This document shows positions 1 to 7,107 of a stretch of DNA of 8,370 bases, piece after piece. The notes under the pieces were generated by a model. It ran no database searches, had not been told where the DNA came from, and saw only the letters and a list, made by a program, of their open reading frames with translations. Origin of the DNA: Clostridiales bacterium (lineage in GTDB: Bacteria > Bacillota > Clostridia > Lachnospirales > Lachnospiraceae); contig JAJQBM010000099.1 of NCBI GenBank assembly GCA_021203285.1, positions 1 to 8,370 on the forward strand, read 5' to 3'. Positions within the stretch are counted from its first letter, which is position 1. Each line of letters begins with the position of its first letter. The translations under genes were made by a program, and so were the position numbers.

Positions 1-1
1 G

Positions 2-867
2 ATCCTGCACAGCAAGTCTTTTCGCCGGCTGAAGGATAAGACACAGGTCTTCCTGTCTCCCAGAGGGGATCATTACCGCACGCGGCTGACGCATGTGCTG
101 GAGGTGTCCCAGAATGCCAGAACCATTGCCAAGGCGCTCCGCCTGAATGAGGATCTGGTGGAGGCTGTCGCGCTGGGGCACGATCTGGGACACACGCCGT
201 TCGGACATGCCGGGGAGCGGACGCTCGACCGGCTCTGTGAGGGCGGATTCCGGCATAATGTACAGAGTGTCCGCATCGTGGAGAAGCTGGAGAAGGACGG
301 GGAGGGGCTGAATCTGACATGGGAGGTCCGGGACGGCATCCTGAACCACAAGACCAGCGGGACACCTTCCACCCTTCAGGGAAAATCGTCCGCCTGTCGG
401 ACAAGATTGCCTACATAAACCACGATATCGACGATGCCATCCGAGCCCATGTGATGGGGGAGGAGGATATTCCACCTGCACTGCGGCAGGTTCTCGGTTT
501 CTCGACGAGGGAGCGCCTGAACACGCTGATCCACGATATTATCACGACTAGTCAGAATCAAAATGATATCCGCATGTCCGGTGAGGTGGAGCGCGCCATG
601 AATGAGCTGCGCGCCTTTATGTTTGCCCATGTTTATACCAACCCCGTCGCGAAGGGGGAGGAGGACCGGGCGGAGGGCCTGCTGGAGCGTCTGTTTACCT
701 ATTATATGGAGCATCCGGAGGAGATTTCCCGGACAAACTACCATATGCTGGAGATGGGCGAGCCGAAGGATCGGATTATCTGTGACTACATTGCCGGTAT
801 GACAGACCAGTACGCGATCGCGAAGTACAATGAGATTTTTCTGCCCAAACAGTGGCAGGTTTATTAA
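2..867 (+). CDS. dgt: dGTPase-like HD phosphohydrolase (5' partial, one-base frame change inside)
   Basis: The family hydrolyses dGTP (or other dNTPs) to the deoxynucleoside and triphosphate in the cytoplasm, so it acts on the nucleotide pool. The visible part gives 288 residues; roughly the first 40-50 are missing upstream. Reading from base 2, the HD-domain metal ligands are seen as THVLEVSQ (H31) and [15 protein letters not shown] (H60, D61). The downstream NHDIDDA motif, which should hold the last Asp, lies in a different frame. Frame 2 is family-like up to QGK (bases 377-385) and ends at TAA 416-418; frame 1 continues with [18 protein letters not shown] and stops at TAA 865-867. One A is missing from the run at 382-385, or the ribosome slips -1 there. 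Conservation resumes at once and shows no decay, so a sequencing error, a very recent mutation or recoding are all possible. dnaG begins 25 bp downstream. Family call is sure; exact substrate is inferred. Confidence 0.9.
379..402 (+). other. Slippery heptamer GGGAAAA with adjacent hairpin at the dgt frame change
   Basis: Bases 379-385 read G GGA AAA in the upstream frame, which is the X XXY YYZ form used for -1 ribosomal frameshifting. A -1 slip would decode GGA AAA and then ATC GTC CGC, giving the family-like QGKIVRL. A 5-bp perfect hairpin follows: GTCCG (388-392), loop CCTGT, CGGAC (398-402). The spacer of 2 nt is shorter than in known stimulatory structures, and no Shine-Dalgarno-like stimulator is evident upstream. 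A simple loss of one A from a five-A run would create the same picture, and I consider that more likely. Confidence 0.4.
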
Positions 868-892
868 AAGGGCACAGGAGGGAGGGACCGCC

Positions 893-2662
893 ATGGCATT
901 TTATTCGGACGAGATCATTGAGGAGGTCCGTTCACGCAATGATATTGTGGATGTGATTTCCGGATATGTGCGCCTGCAGAAAAAGGGCAGCACGTATTTC
1001 GGGCTCTGTCCGTTTCACAATGAAAAGACGCCGTCCTTCTCCGTGTCGCAGAATAAACAGATGTATTACTGCTTCGGCTGCGGCGCCGGGGGAAATGTCC
1101 TGACTTTCGTCATGCAGTATGAGAATTTCACGTTTCAGGAGGCAATGCAGAGCCTGGCGGACCGGGCTGGCATCACGCTGCCGAAGCGGGAGATGACCGA
1201 GGCGCAGCGGCGCGAGGCGGACCGGCACACAAAGATTCTGGAAATCAACAAGGTCGCGGCGGAGTATTTTTACCGCCTTCTTCGGAGCCCACAGGGCAGG
1301 CATGCGCTGGCATATTTTGAGAAGCGTGAGCTGACGGCCGGGACGATGCAGCATTTCGGCCTCGGCTATTCCAACAAATACAGCAATGACCTGTACCAGT
1401 ATCTGAAGAAAAAGGGATACTCCGATGAACTCTTAAAATACAGCGGCCTGGTCACGATCGATGAGGCCAGAGGCGGGTATGACAAGTTCTGGAACCGGGC
1501 CATGTTCCCCATCATGGACGCAAGCCACCGGGTCATCGGCTTCGGCGGGAGAGTGATGGGCGACGGGGAGCCGAAGTACCTGAACTCTCCGGAGACCATT
1601 GTCTTCGATAAGAGCCGCAACCTCTACGGGCTGAACTTTGCCAGAGCGTCACGGCGGCAGGGGATTCTGCTCTGCGAAGGGTATATGGATGTCATTACAC
1701 TCCATCAGGCGGGGTTTGACAATGCGGTTGCGGCGCTGGGGACGGCCTTTACGCCCGGACATGCCGCTCTGCTGAAACGCTACACAAAGGAGGTTTACCT
1801 GACCTTTGACAGTGACGGCGCGGGGATCCGGGCGGCGCTGCGCGCGATCCCGATTCTGAAAGAGGCGGGGCTGTCTGCGAAGGTGATCGATATGCAGCCC
1901 TATAAGGATCCGGACGAGTTTATCAAGGCGCTCGGCGCCGAGGCGTATCAGGAGCGGATTGATGCCGCGGAGAACAGCTTTCTCTTCGAAATCCGCATGC
2001 TGGAGCGCGACTATGACCTCTCGGATCCGGAGAGCAAGACGGCGTTTTTCCGAAAGGTCGCCGAGCGCCTGCTGGAGTTTCGGGAGCCGCTGGAGCGGGA
2101 GAACTACATTGAGGCGGTGACGAGATGGTACGGGATCGGCTTCGACCAGCTTCGGTCCATGGTCAACCGCGCGGGCGCCCGGGGCGGCATCGCGGCGGAG
2201 CGGAAACCGTTGAAGTCCGGTGTCCATGAGAATAAAAAGAAAGAGGACGGGATGAAAAAGTCCCAGCGCCTGCTGCTGACGTGGCTGGTCGAGGACCCCG
2301 CGCTGTTTGACCGGATCGGGCAGTATATCGGCCCGGAGGATTTCACGGAGGAGTTTTATCGGCAGACCGCGCAGATTGTGTTTGACCAGCATGCCCGCGG
2401 GGAGATCAATCCGGCGCAGATTATCAGCCTTTTCCCCGACGAGGAGCAGCAGCGGGAGATCGCACAGATTTTTCACGCGAGAATCGGACCGGTGGAGGAG
2501 GCCGCGGAGCGGGAGAAGGCATTGAACGAGACGGTGCGCCGGGTAAAGCCAAACAGCATCGAACACCGATCCAAATGTCTGGATCCCACGGATGTGGCCG
2601 GTTTGCAGAAAATCATTGAGGATAGGAAAAGCCTGGCAAAATTGCATATTTCTATAGATTGA
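893..2662 (+). CDS. dnaG: DNA primase DnaG
   Basis: DnaG makes the short RNA primers for lagging-strand replication and works with the replicative helicase. The protein is 589 residues, normal for the family. Domains seen: N-terminal CHC2 zinc finger with C39, H42, C60, C63 (CPFH and CFGCGAGG); the primase core with GFGGR (216-220) and the PKYLNSPET segment; the TOPRIM fold with CEGYMD (E262) and FDSDGAG (D306, D308) for metal binding; and a variable C-terminal helicase-interaction region from about residue 450. The ATG at 893 was chosen because the family begins close to its FYSDEIIEEVRSRNDIVDVI segment, and AGGAGGGAGGGA (876-887) is a strong ribosome binding site; the longer frame from 830 overlaps dgt and lacks family similarity. 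It lies 25 bp after dgt and 50 bp before rpoD. The last 40 or so bases are more AT-rich than the rest of the gene. Confidence 0.98.
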   Translation: MAFYSDEIIEEVRSRNDIVDVISGYVRLQKKGSTYFGLCPFHNEKTPSFSVSQNKQMYYCFGCGAGGNVLTFVMQYENFTFQEAMQSLADRAGITLPKREMTEAQRREADRHTKILEINKVAAEYFYRLLRSPQGRHALAYFEKRELTAGTMQHFGLGYSNKYSNDLYQYLKKKGYSDELLKYSGLVTIDEARGGYDKFWNRAMFPIMDASHRVIGFGGRVMGDGEPKYLNSPETIVFDKSRNLYGLNFARASRRQGILLCEGYMDVITLHQAGFDNAVAALGTAFTPGHAALLKRYTKEVYLTFDSDGAGIRAALRAIPILKEAGLSAKVIDMQPYKDPDEFIKALGAEAYQERIDAAENSFLFEIRMLERDYDLSDPESKTAFFRKVAERLLEFREPLERENYIEAVTRWYGIGFDQLRSMVNRAGARGGIAAERKPLKSGVHENKKKEDGMKKSQRLLLTWLVEDPALFDRIGQYIGPEDFTEEFYRQTAQIVFDQHARGEINPAQIISLFPDEEQQREIAQIFHARIGPVEEAAEREKALNETVRRVKPNSIEHRSKCLDPTDVAGLQKIIEDRKSLAKLHISID

Positions 2663-2670
2663 GGAAACAA

Positions 2671-2679
2671 TGATACTAT
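2671..2679 (+). promoter_or_regulatory. Possible extended -10 promoter element in front of rpoD
   Basis: TGATACTAT (2671-2679) fits the extended -10 pattern TGn-TAnnAT in an AT-rich 50-bp gap between dnaG and rpoD. I see no convincing -35 hexamer 16-18 bp upstream. A start of transcription near 2686 would leave a leader of about 27 nt carrying the rpoD ribosome binding site. A dedicated rpoD promoter within primase-sigma operons is known in other bacteria, but this one rests on a single short match. Confidence 0.25.
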
Positions 2680-2712
2680 TCTGATTTCAAATACTTTGGA
2701 AGGACGGAGAAA

Positions 2713-3972
2713 ATGGCGAAAAAAAACGATCAGAAGACGAAGGAAAACACAGAGAACACGATGGAAGCGCTCCAGAAAAAGCTGCCGGAGCTGCTCAAGA
2801 TGGCGAAGAAAAAGAAAAATATACTGGAGTATCAGGAGGTCAGCGACTTTTTCAAGGATTTCAACCTGAGCTCGGAGCAGATCGACCGGATTCTGGACTA
2901 TCTTGAGGCAAACCATGTGGACGTCCTGCACATGGCGGAGGATGACGACGAGATTCTCATTGATGATGGGGACAATGAGGCGGATGCCGATGCGGAAAAG
3001 ATCGACCTGACGGTGCCGGATGGCGTCAGTCTGGAGGATCCGGTCCGCATGTACTTAAAGGAGATCGGCAAGGTGCCTCTTCTGACCGCGGAGGAGGAGA
3101 TTACTCTGGCGAAGGCGATGGAGGATGGGGCGGTTGCCTCCGAGAAAATCGAGATACTGAAGTCGCGTCTGGAGGAGACAGAGGACGAGGCGGAGCGCGC
3201 GGAGATTGAGGAGGAAATCCGCGCTCAGACCGTGATTGCCGATGAGGGCGCCGATGCCAAAAAGAGCCTCGCGGAGGCCAACCTGCGTCTTGTGGTCAGC
3301 ATTGCAAAGCGCTATGTGGGGCGCGGCATGCTTTTCCTTGATCTGATTCAGGAGGGGAATCTCGGCCTGATCAAGGCAGTGGAGAAGTTCGATTACCGGA
3401 AAGGATATAAATTCAGCACTTACGCCACATGGTGGATTCGTCAGGCGATCACGCGCGCCATCGCGGATCAGGCCCGGACCATCCGGATCCCGGTTCACAT
3501 GGTGGAGACGATCAACAAGCTGGTCCGCGTTTCCAGACAGCTCCTGCAGGAGCTGGGGCGCGAACCGACGCCGGAGGAGATCGCGGAGGAGATGAATATG
3601 CCGGTGGAGCGGGTGCGCGAGATCCTGAAGATTTCTCAGGAGCCGGTCTCTCTGGAGACACCGATCGGCGAGGAGGAGGACAGCCATCTCGGCGATTTCC
3701 TTCCGGATGAAAATGTGCCGACCCCCGCGGATGCGGCGGCCCTCACGCTTTTGAAGGAGCAGCTGGTGGAGGTGCTCGGCACGCTGACGGAGCGCGAGCA
3801 GAAGGTGTTGCGCCTGCGCTTCGGCCTGGATGACGGCCGCGCGCGCACGCTGGAGGAGGTCGGAAAAGAGTTTAATGTTACCCGTGAGCGCATCCGCCAG
3901 ATCGAGGCGAAAGCGCTGCGGAAGCTGCGCCATCCTTCGCGCAGCAGGAAGCTCAGGGATTATCTGGACTGA
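2713..3972 (+). CDS. rpoD: Primary RNA polymerase sigma factor RpoD (SigA)
   Basis: This is the housekeeping sigma-70 subunit that directs RNA polymerase to -10/-35 promoters. The product has 419 residues. Region 1.1 is at about 17-75, followed by an acidic linker (76-96). Region 1.2 is at about 107-138 ([11 protein letters not shown]). Region 2 is at about 184-255, with [30 protein letters not shown] and the -10-recognition helix [17 protein letters not shown] (237-253). Region 3 runs about 258-335. Region 4.2 carries the -35-binding helix-turn-helix [20 protein letters not shown] (379-398). A charged, helix-prone segment of about 40 residues (141-180) sits between regions 1.2 and 2.1, making the protein longer than the roughly 370 residues of a typical Firmicutes SigA. 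The start has AAGGA (2700-2704) 8 nt upstream. It is followed by trmK after 19 bp. Confidence 0.98.
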   Translation: MAKKNDQKTKENTENTMEALQKKLPELLKMAKKKKNILEYQEVSDFFKDFNLSSEQIDRILDYLEANHVDVLHMAEDDDEILIDDGDNEADADAEKIDLTVPDGVSLEDPVRMYLKEIGKVPLLTAEEEITLAKAMEDGAVASEKIEILKSRLEETEDEAERAEIEEEIRAQTVIADEGADAKKSLAEANLRLVVSIAKRYVGRGMLFLDLIQEGNLGLIKAVEKFDYRKGYKFSTYATWWIRQAITRAIADQARTIRIPVHMVETINKLVRVSRQLLQELGREPTPEEIAEEMNMPVERVREILKISQEPVSLETPIGEEEDSHLGDFLPDENVPTPADAAALTLLKEQLVEVLGTLTEREQKVLRLRFGLDDGRARTLEEVGKEFNVTRERIRQIEAKALRKLRHPSRSRKLRDYLD

Positions 3973-3978
3973 TTGTCC

Positions 3979-3986
3979 GGGGAGGA
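3979..3986 (+). promoter_or_regulatory. Ribosome binding site that fixes the trmK TTG start
   Basis: GGGGAGGA lies between the rpoD stop (3970-3972) and TTG 3992, with 5 nt between AGGA and the TTG. No ATG or GTG in the trmK frame lies in the gap. The next in-frame ATG is at M24, which would remove the start of the conserved KLSRRL segment. Confidence 0.8.
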
Positions 3987-3991
3987 ATACT

Positions 3992-4780
3992 TTGGAAAAA
4001 TGCGATTCTTCTGCCGGAGGAAAAATAAAATTATCCCGCCGTTTGCTTGCGCTGGCGGGCATGGTGACTTCCGGGAACCGTCTGGCGGACATCGGCACGG
4101 ATCACGGCTACATACCCATATTTCTCTGTCAGACGGGAGTGATTCCGTCCGCCATCGCCATGGATGTGCGGGAGGGACCGCTCTCCCGGGCTGAGGCGCA
4201 TATCCGGGAATGCGGATTGGAGGATCGGATCCGGATCCGCCTTTCCGACGGCATGGAGCAGCTTGGAGATGGGGAGGCGGACACGGTTCTCATTGCCGGT
4301 ATGGGCGGCCGCCTGATGCACCGCATCCTTTCTGCAAAACCGGTTCCGGCCGGTGTGACGGAGCTGATTTTGCAGCCGCAGTCTGATGCCGCCCTGATCC
4401 GCCGGTGGATTCGGGAAAACGGATTTCGCATTGCGGATGAGGATATGATTGAGGAGGATGGAAAATATTATCCCATGATGAAGGCCCTGCGGCAGAGCCC
4501 CTGCGGGGATGACGATCCAATTCCCGCCGATCCCGGTGAATCCGATGGGCTCCGCTCCTTTTCCGACATTGAAAGGCAGGAGATGGAGGATGCCTTCGGA
4601 CCGGTGCTGCTCGCGGCGCATCACCCGGTATTGAAACAGTGGCTGGAAAAAGAACTGGATACTACAGAAAAAATACTGGAGAAATTGGAAGAAAATAACA
4701 GCGCGAAAAATCAGTGCAGATTCAGAGAGCTTGCGGAAAAGAAACAACGGTTGCTTTCTGCCCTGAGCTGTTACCGATAA
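3992..4780 (+). CDS. trmK: tRNA (adenine22-N1)-methyltransferase TrmK
   Basis: TrmK transfers a methyl group from S-adenosylmethionine to N1 of A22 in the D-arm of certain tRNAs. The product is 262 residues from a TTG start. KLSRRLLALAGMV (13-25) matches the family's N-terminal helix. ADIGTDHGYIP (32-42) is the SAM-binding motif I, followed by IAMDVREGPLSRA (55-67), the acceptor-side loop AGMGG (102-106), LQPQSD (127-132) and EEDGKYYPM (154-162). The C-terminal part from about residue 214 is rich in Lys/Glu and predicted to be a coiled coil, which in the family helps hold tRNA. A polar Asp/Pro-rich loop at about 169-190 seems longer than in the Bacillus protein (about 238 residues). The reading frame is open further upstream into rpoD, but that part is non-homologous. 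In many Firmicutes a Nif3-like gene follows trmK; here a nucleoside kinase does, 29 bp on. Confidence 0.93.
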   Translation: MEKCDSSAGGKIKLSRRLLALAGMVTSGNRLADIGTDHGYIPIFLCQTGVIPSAIAMDVREGPLSRAEAHIRECGLEDRIRIRLSDGMEQLGDGEADTVLIAGMGGRLMHRILSAKPVPAGVTELILQPQSDAALIRRWIRENGFRIADEDMIEEDGKYYPMMKALRQSPCGDDDPIPADPGESDGLRSFSDIERQEMEDAFGPVLLAAHHPVLKQWLEKELDTTEKILEKLEENNSAKNQCRFRELAEKKQRLLSALSCYR

Positions 4781-4809
4781 CGTAAACTACAGGTGGATGG
4801 AGGTACTTT

Positions 4810-6510
4810 ATGCCAATTTTAAAAATTCAGAACCGGGATCTGGAATATCCGGTCGGCACCCCTTTTCGGGAGATCTCCGATTCCTTTCAGAAGGACTATC
4901 CGGACGATATCATTCTGGTTCGATATCAGCACAACCTCTGCGAGCTTTTCAAGGAAGTGGAGGGGAACGGAGAGCTGGAGTTTGTCACAACGGCGGAAAA
5001 ACCCGGCAGGAGTACATATCGGCGGACGGTGACATTTCTCATGGAGGCGGCCGCGCACCGGCTGTACGGCGGAGAGGAGTCTTCTCCGGACGGCGGGAAC
5101 GCAGATTCGCAGATCCGTGTCATTGTCCAGCACTCCATCGGTCAGGGGTATTACTGCGAATTCCGTCAGGGAAATACCTGCCTTCCGGCGGACCCTTCGC
5201 GCATTCTCGCGTTAAAGGAAAAAATGCAGGAGATGGTTGCGCGCGACCTGCCGGTCACAAAGCGGTCGGTACGAACCCGGGACGCGGTTCGCTATTTTGA
5301 GGCTTGTCACCGGGAGGACAAGGCAAACCTTTTTCGTTATCGGCGGAATTCCCGCGTGAATATCTACGAGCTGGACGGCTACCGGGATTATTATTACGGA
5401 TATCTGGCCTGTTCGACCGGCATCTGCAGATATTTCGACCTGATTCCGTATCAGAATGGGTTTATGCTGATGTTCCCGGACAAAGATACCCGCGCGGTGG
5501 CTGCGTTTCATCCGCTGGATAAGCTGTTCCGGACGATCGATGACGCCGCCGCATGGGGAGAGAGCATGGGCGTCCGCACGATCGGCGACTTAAACCGCGT
5601 GATCGCCGACGGCCGGATCCGGGATCTGGTTCAGGTGCAGGAGTCCTGGATGGAGCAGAAGATCGGGGAGATCGCGGAGCAGATCGTGGGAGATCTCCGC
5701 AGGAAAATCGTCCTCATTGCGGGGCCGTCCTCCTCCGGGAAGACGACATTCTCCCACCGGCTGTCGATTCAGTTGACGGCCCACGGCCTTCGCCCGCACC
5801 CGATCTCACTGGACGATTTTTATGTGAACCGGGAGGATACGCCGCTGGATGAAAACGGGGAGATGGATTTTGAGTGCCTGGAGGCGATCGACGTCCCGCT
5901 GCTCAACCGGTGCCTGGAGGATCTGCTGGACGGGAAAGCCATCACACTGCCGGTCTTTAATTTCCGGACCGGTCACCGGGAGTACCGCCCGCGGCCGCTG
6001 CAGATCCGGGACGGCGATGTGCTGGTGATCGAGGGCATCCACGGCCTGAATGAGAAGCTGACCAGCCGCCTTCCGCGGGAAAATAAGTTTAAAGTTTACA
6101 TCAGTGCATTGACGCATTTAAATATTGACGCGCAGAACAATCTCTCCACGACGGATACCCGCCTGTTCCGCCGCCTGGTGCGGGACGCCAGAACGCGCAA
6201 TACAACCGCGCGGGAGACGCTGGCGCGGTGGCCGTCGGTCGGCCGCGGGGAGGAGAAAAATATTTTTCCTTTCCAGGAAGAGGCGGATGTGATGTTCAAT
6301 ACGGCCTTGATTTATGAGCTGGGTGTGTTAAAATGTTACGCGGAACCCCTGCTGTTTTCCATAGACCGGGATTGTCCGGAGTATGAGGAGGCCAAACGGC
6401 TGCTGAAGATTCTGGATTATGTTCTTCCGGTTCCGGGGGAGAACATCGGCCCGAACTCGATTTTGCGGGAGTTTATGGGCGGGGGGATGTTTTCAAATCT
6501 AGGTGACTAA
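4810..6510 (+). CDS. Nucleoside (uridine-like) kinase with N-terminal TGS/ThrRS-like domain
   Basis: The C-terminal half (about 297-500) is a P-loop kinase of the phosphoribulokinase/uridine kinase type. Walker A is GPSSSGKTT (305-313), and SLDDFYVN (333-340) and VIEGIHGLN (406-414) match the uridine kinase signatures. Expected activity is ATP-dependent phosphorylation of a nucleoside; the exact substrate cannot be read from sequence. The N-terminal 60 residues resemble a TGS domain and residues about 69-225 resemble the threonyl-tRNA synthetase editing domain (HRLYG, GQGYYCEF, STGICRYFDLIPY). The editing HxxxH and CxxxH positions align with R72/F76 and Y195/L199, so the metal site is lost. 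Length is 566 residues, normal for this two-part family. Start ATG 4810 has GGAGG (4799-4803) 6 nt upstream. The family call is firm, and automatic pipelines usually name it nucleoside kinase. Confidence 0.92.
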   Translation: MPILKIQNRDLEYPVGTPFREISDSFQKDYPDDIILVRYQHNLCELFKEVEGNGELEFVTTAEKPGRSTYRRTVTFLMEAAAHRLYGGEESSPDGGNADSQIRVIVQHSIGQGYYCEFRQGNTCLPADPSRILALKEKMQEMVARDLPVTKRSVRTRDAVRYFEACHREDKANLFRYRRNSRVNIYELDGYRDYYYGYLACSTGICRYFDLIPYQNGFMLMFPDKDTRAVAAFHPLDKLFRTIDDAAAWGESMGVRTIGDLNRVIADGRIRDLVQVQESWMEQKIGEIAEQIVGDLRRKIVLIAGPSSSGKTTFSHRLSIQLTAHGLRPHPISLDDFYVNREDTPLDENGEMDFECLEAIDVPLLNRCLEDLLDGKAITLPVFNFRTGHREYRPRPLQIRDGDVLVIEGIHGLNEKLTSRLPRENKFKVYISALTHLNIDAQNNLSTTDTRLFRRLVRDARTRNTTARETLARWPSVGRGEEKNIFPFQEEADVMFNTALIYELGVLKCYAEPLLFSIDRDCPEYEEAKRLLKILDYVLPVPGENIGPNSILREFMGGGMFSNLGD

Positions 6511-6540
6511 TGTCACTGCTCATACGGGGCCTGCTATTAT
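6510..6540 (+). promoter_or_regulatory. Probable rnpB promoter (extended -10)
   Basis: TGCTATTAT (6532-6540) is an extended -10 element with hexamer TATTAT (5 of 6 to consensus). The best -35 is weak: ATGTCA (6510-6515), 19 bp upstream, overlapping the last base of the kinase stop codon. Transcription would start near 6547, about 18 nt before the P1 helix of RNase P RNA, leaving a short 5' leader to be trimmed. The location is right for an independent promoter of a highly expressed RNA. Confidence 0.55.
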
Positions 6541-6564
6541 TTTCGCTACCGTGTGAACAGTGAC
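6512..6564 (+). repeat. Inverted repeat GTCACTG/CAGTGAC flanking the rnpB promoter
   Basis: GTCACTG (6512-6518) and CAGTGAC (6558-6564) are perfect 7-bp complements that bracket the -10 element. The left arm can alternatively pair with GTGAC at 6503-6507 over a TAAT loop that contains the kinase stop. The right arm abuts the 5' end of P1. It may be a folded 3' end of the kinase mRNA, an operator, or chance. Confidence 0.3.
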
Positions 6565-6935
6565 CGTGAGTAAGACAGGTGATCGCGGCTGCAGGCGCCG
6601 AAAGGCCGCAGCTGAGGAAAGTCCGGGCTTCACAGGGCAGGATGCCGGATAACGTCCGGCGGAGGCGACTCCAGGGAAAGTGCAACAGAGAGATACCGCG
6701 TTAGTAATGAATCGCGTGGCGGCTCATTGCCAACGTAAGGGTGGAAAGGCAGTGTAAGAGACTACCGCCCGGGTGGCGACATCCGGGGCACATGTAAACC
6801 CCATCCGAAGCAAGACCGAAACGAAACGATGACGCGGCCCGCCAGTTTCAGGTAGGTTGCTCGAGGCGGCCGGCAACGGCCGTCCAAGACAGATGATCAC
6901 TCAACGACATAACCCGGCTTATCGTTTTGCTCATG
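6565..6935 (+). ncRNA. rnpB: RNase P RNA, bacterial type A
   Basis: This is the catalytic RNA of ribonuclease P, which removes 5' leaders from pre-tRNAs together with the RnpA protein. Recognised conserved blocks: GAGGAAAGTCCGGGC (6614-6628), CACAGGGCAGGATGCC, GTGCAACAGAGAGATACCGC, GTAAGGGTGGAAAGGCAGTGTAAGAG, GAAGCAAGACCGAA, the L15 region with the AGGTAGG sequence that binds the tRNA CCA end, and AAGACAGATGATCAC (6886-6900). Ends are set by helix P1: GAGTAAGAC (6568-6576) pairs with GTTTTGCTC (6924-6932), extendable to 6565 and 6935. Other visible helices are GCCGGA/TCCGGC (6644-6660) and P12 at 6769-6786 closed by a GCGA tetraloop. Length of about 371 nt is close to the E. coli type A RNA (377 nt) and unlike Bacillus type B. 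Exact ends are inferred to within a few bases. Confidence 0.97.
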
Positions 6936-6940
6936 ACTGT

Positions 6941-6968
6941 AAAAAGCGCCCTTGCGGCGCTTTTTCCT
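6941..6968 (+). terminator. Intrinsic terminator of rnpB
   Basis: A perfect 10-bp stem AAAAAGCGCC (6941-6950) and GGCGCTTTTT (6956-6965) with loop CTTGC, followed by CC and TTT, lies 5 nt after the P1 helix. The A-run before the stem means it could also stop transcription coming from the right, but no gene on the - strand needs it. Confidence 0.93.
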
Positions 6969-6993
6969 TTGTGATATCTTAGTAGCGGACGGA

Positions 6994-7012
6994 TTTGGAC
7001 GAAGGCTCCAAA
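6994..7012 (+). other. Small hairpin upstream of the zinc-ribbon gene promoter
   Basis: TTTGGA (6994-6999) and TCCAAA (7007-7012) are complementary over a 7-nt loop, 33 bp upstream of the -35 box. The stretch from 7013 to 7040 is rich in A and T and could act as an UP element. A 6-bp inverted repeat may be chance; no known operator is recognised. Confidence 0.2.
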
Positions 7013-7045
7013 AGATTAAATGTTTCTAAAAAGACGGCAGGATGG

Positions 7046-7073
7046 TTGACAGCCTTATTTCAAAGGGTAAAAT
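7046..7073 (+). promoter_or_regulatory. Sigma-A promoter of the zinc-ribbon/DUF5685 unit
   Basis: TTGACA (7046-7051, perfect -35) and TAAAAT (7068-7073, 5 of 6 to the -10 consensus) are separated by 16 bp. Transcription should start near 7080, giving a leader of about 28 nt. It comes after the rnpB terminator, so these two genes form their own transcription unit. Confidence 0.8.
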
Positions 7074-7107
7074 AAAACCAGATATTTGAAGTGAGGTGTT
7101 GCTACTT

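Noticed and set aside
319..384. ATG 319 as the start of a separate downstream dgt-half gene
   Set aside because: The residues between ATG 319 and about 384 in that frame do not resemble the family, while the other frame does over the same bases. The true continuation begins at 385.
830..892. Upstream ATG extending dnaG by 21 residues
   Set aside because: The extension overlaps the dgt coding end, has no ribosome binding site and is not family-like; the strong site at 876-887 serves ATG 893.
1649..2647. 332-codon open frame on the - strand inside dnaG
   Set aside because: It is fully antisense to a conserved primase gene and arises from GC-rich third positions. The translation is rich in Leu/Arg/Pro with no recognisable domain, and no ribosome binding site or promoter was seen.
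3055..4098. 347-codon open frame on the - strand across rpoD and the trmK start
   Set aside because: Antisense to rpoD regions 1.2-4 and to trmK. Its composition follows the opposite strand's codon bias, and no family is recognised.
4227..4238. Palindrome GGATCCGGATCC in trmK
   Set aside because: It encodes alternating Arg/Ile codons in a conserved stretch and is explained by coding sequence and codon use.
4031..4747. 238-codon open frame on the - strand inside trmK
   Set aside because: Antisense shadow of a gene with clear SAM-methyltransferase motifs. No independent support.
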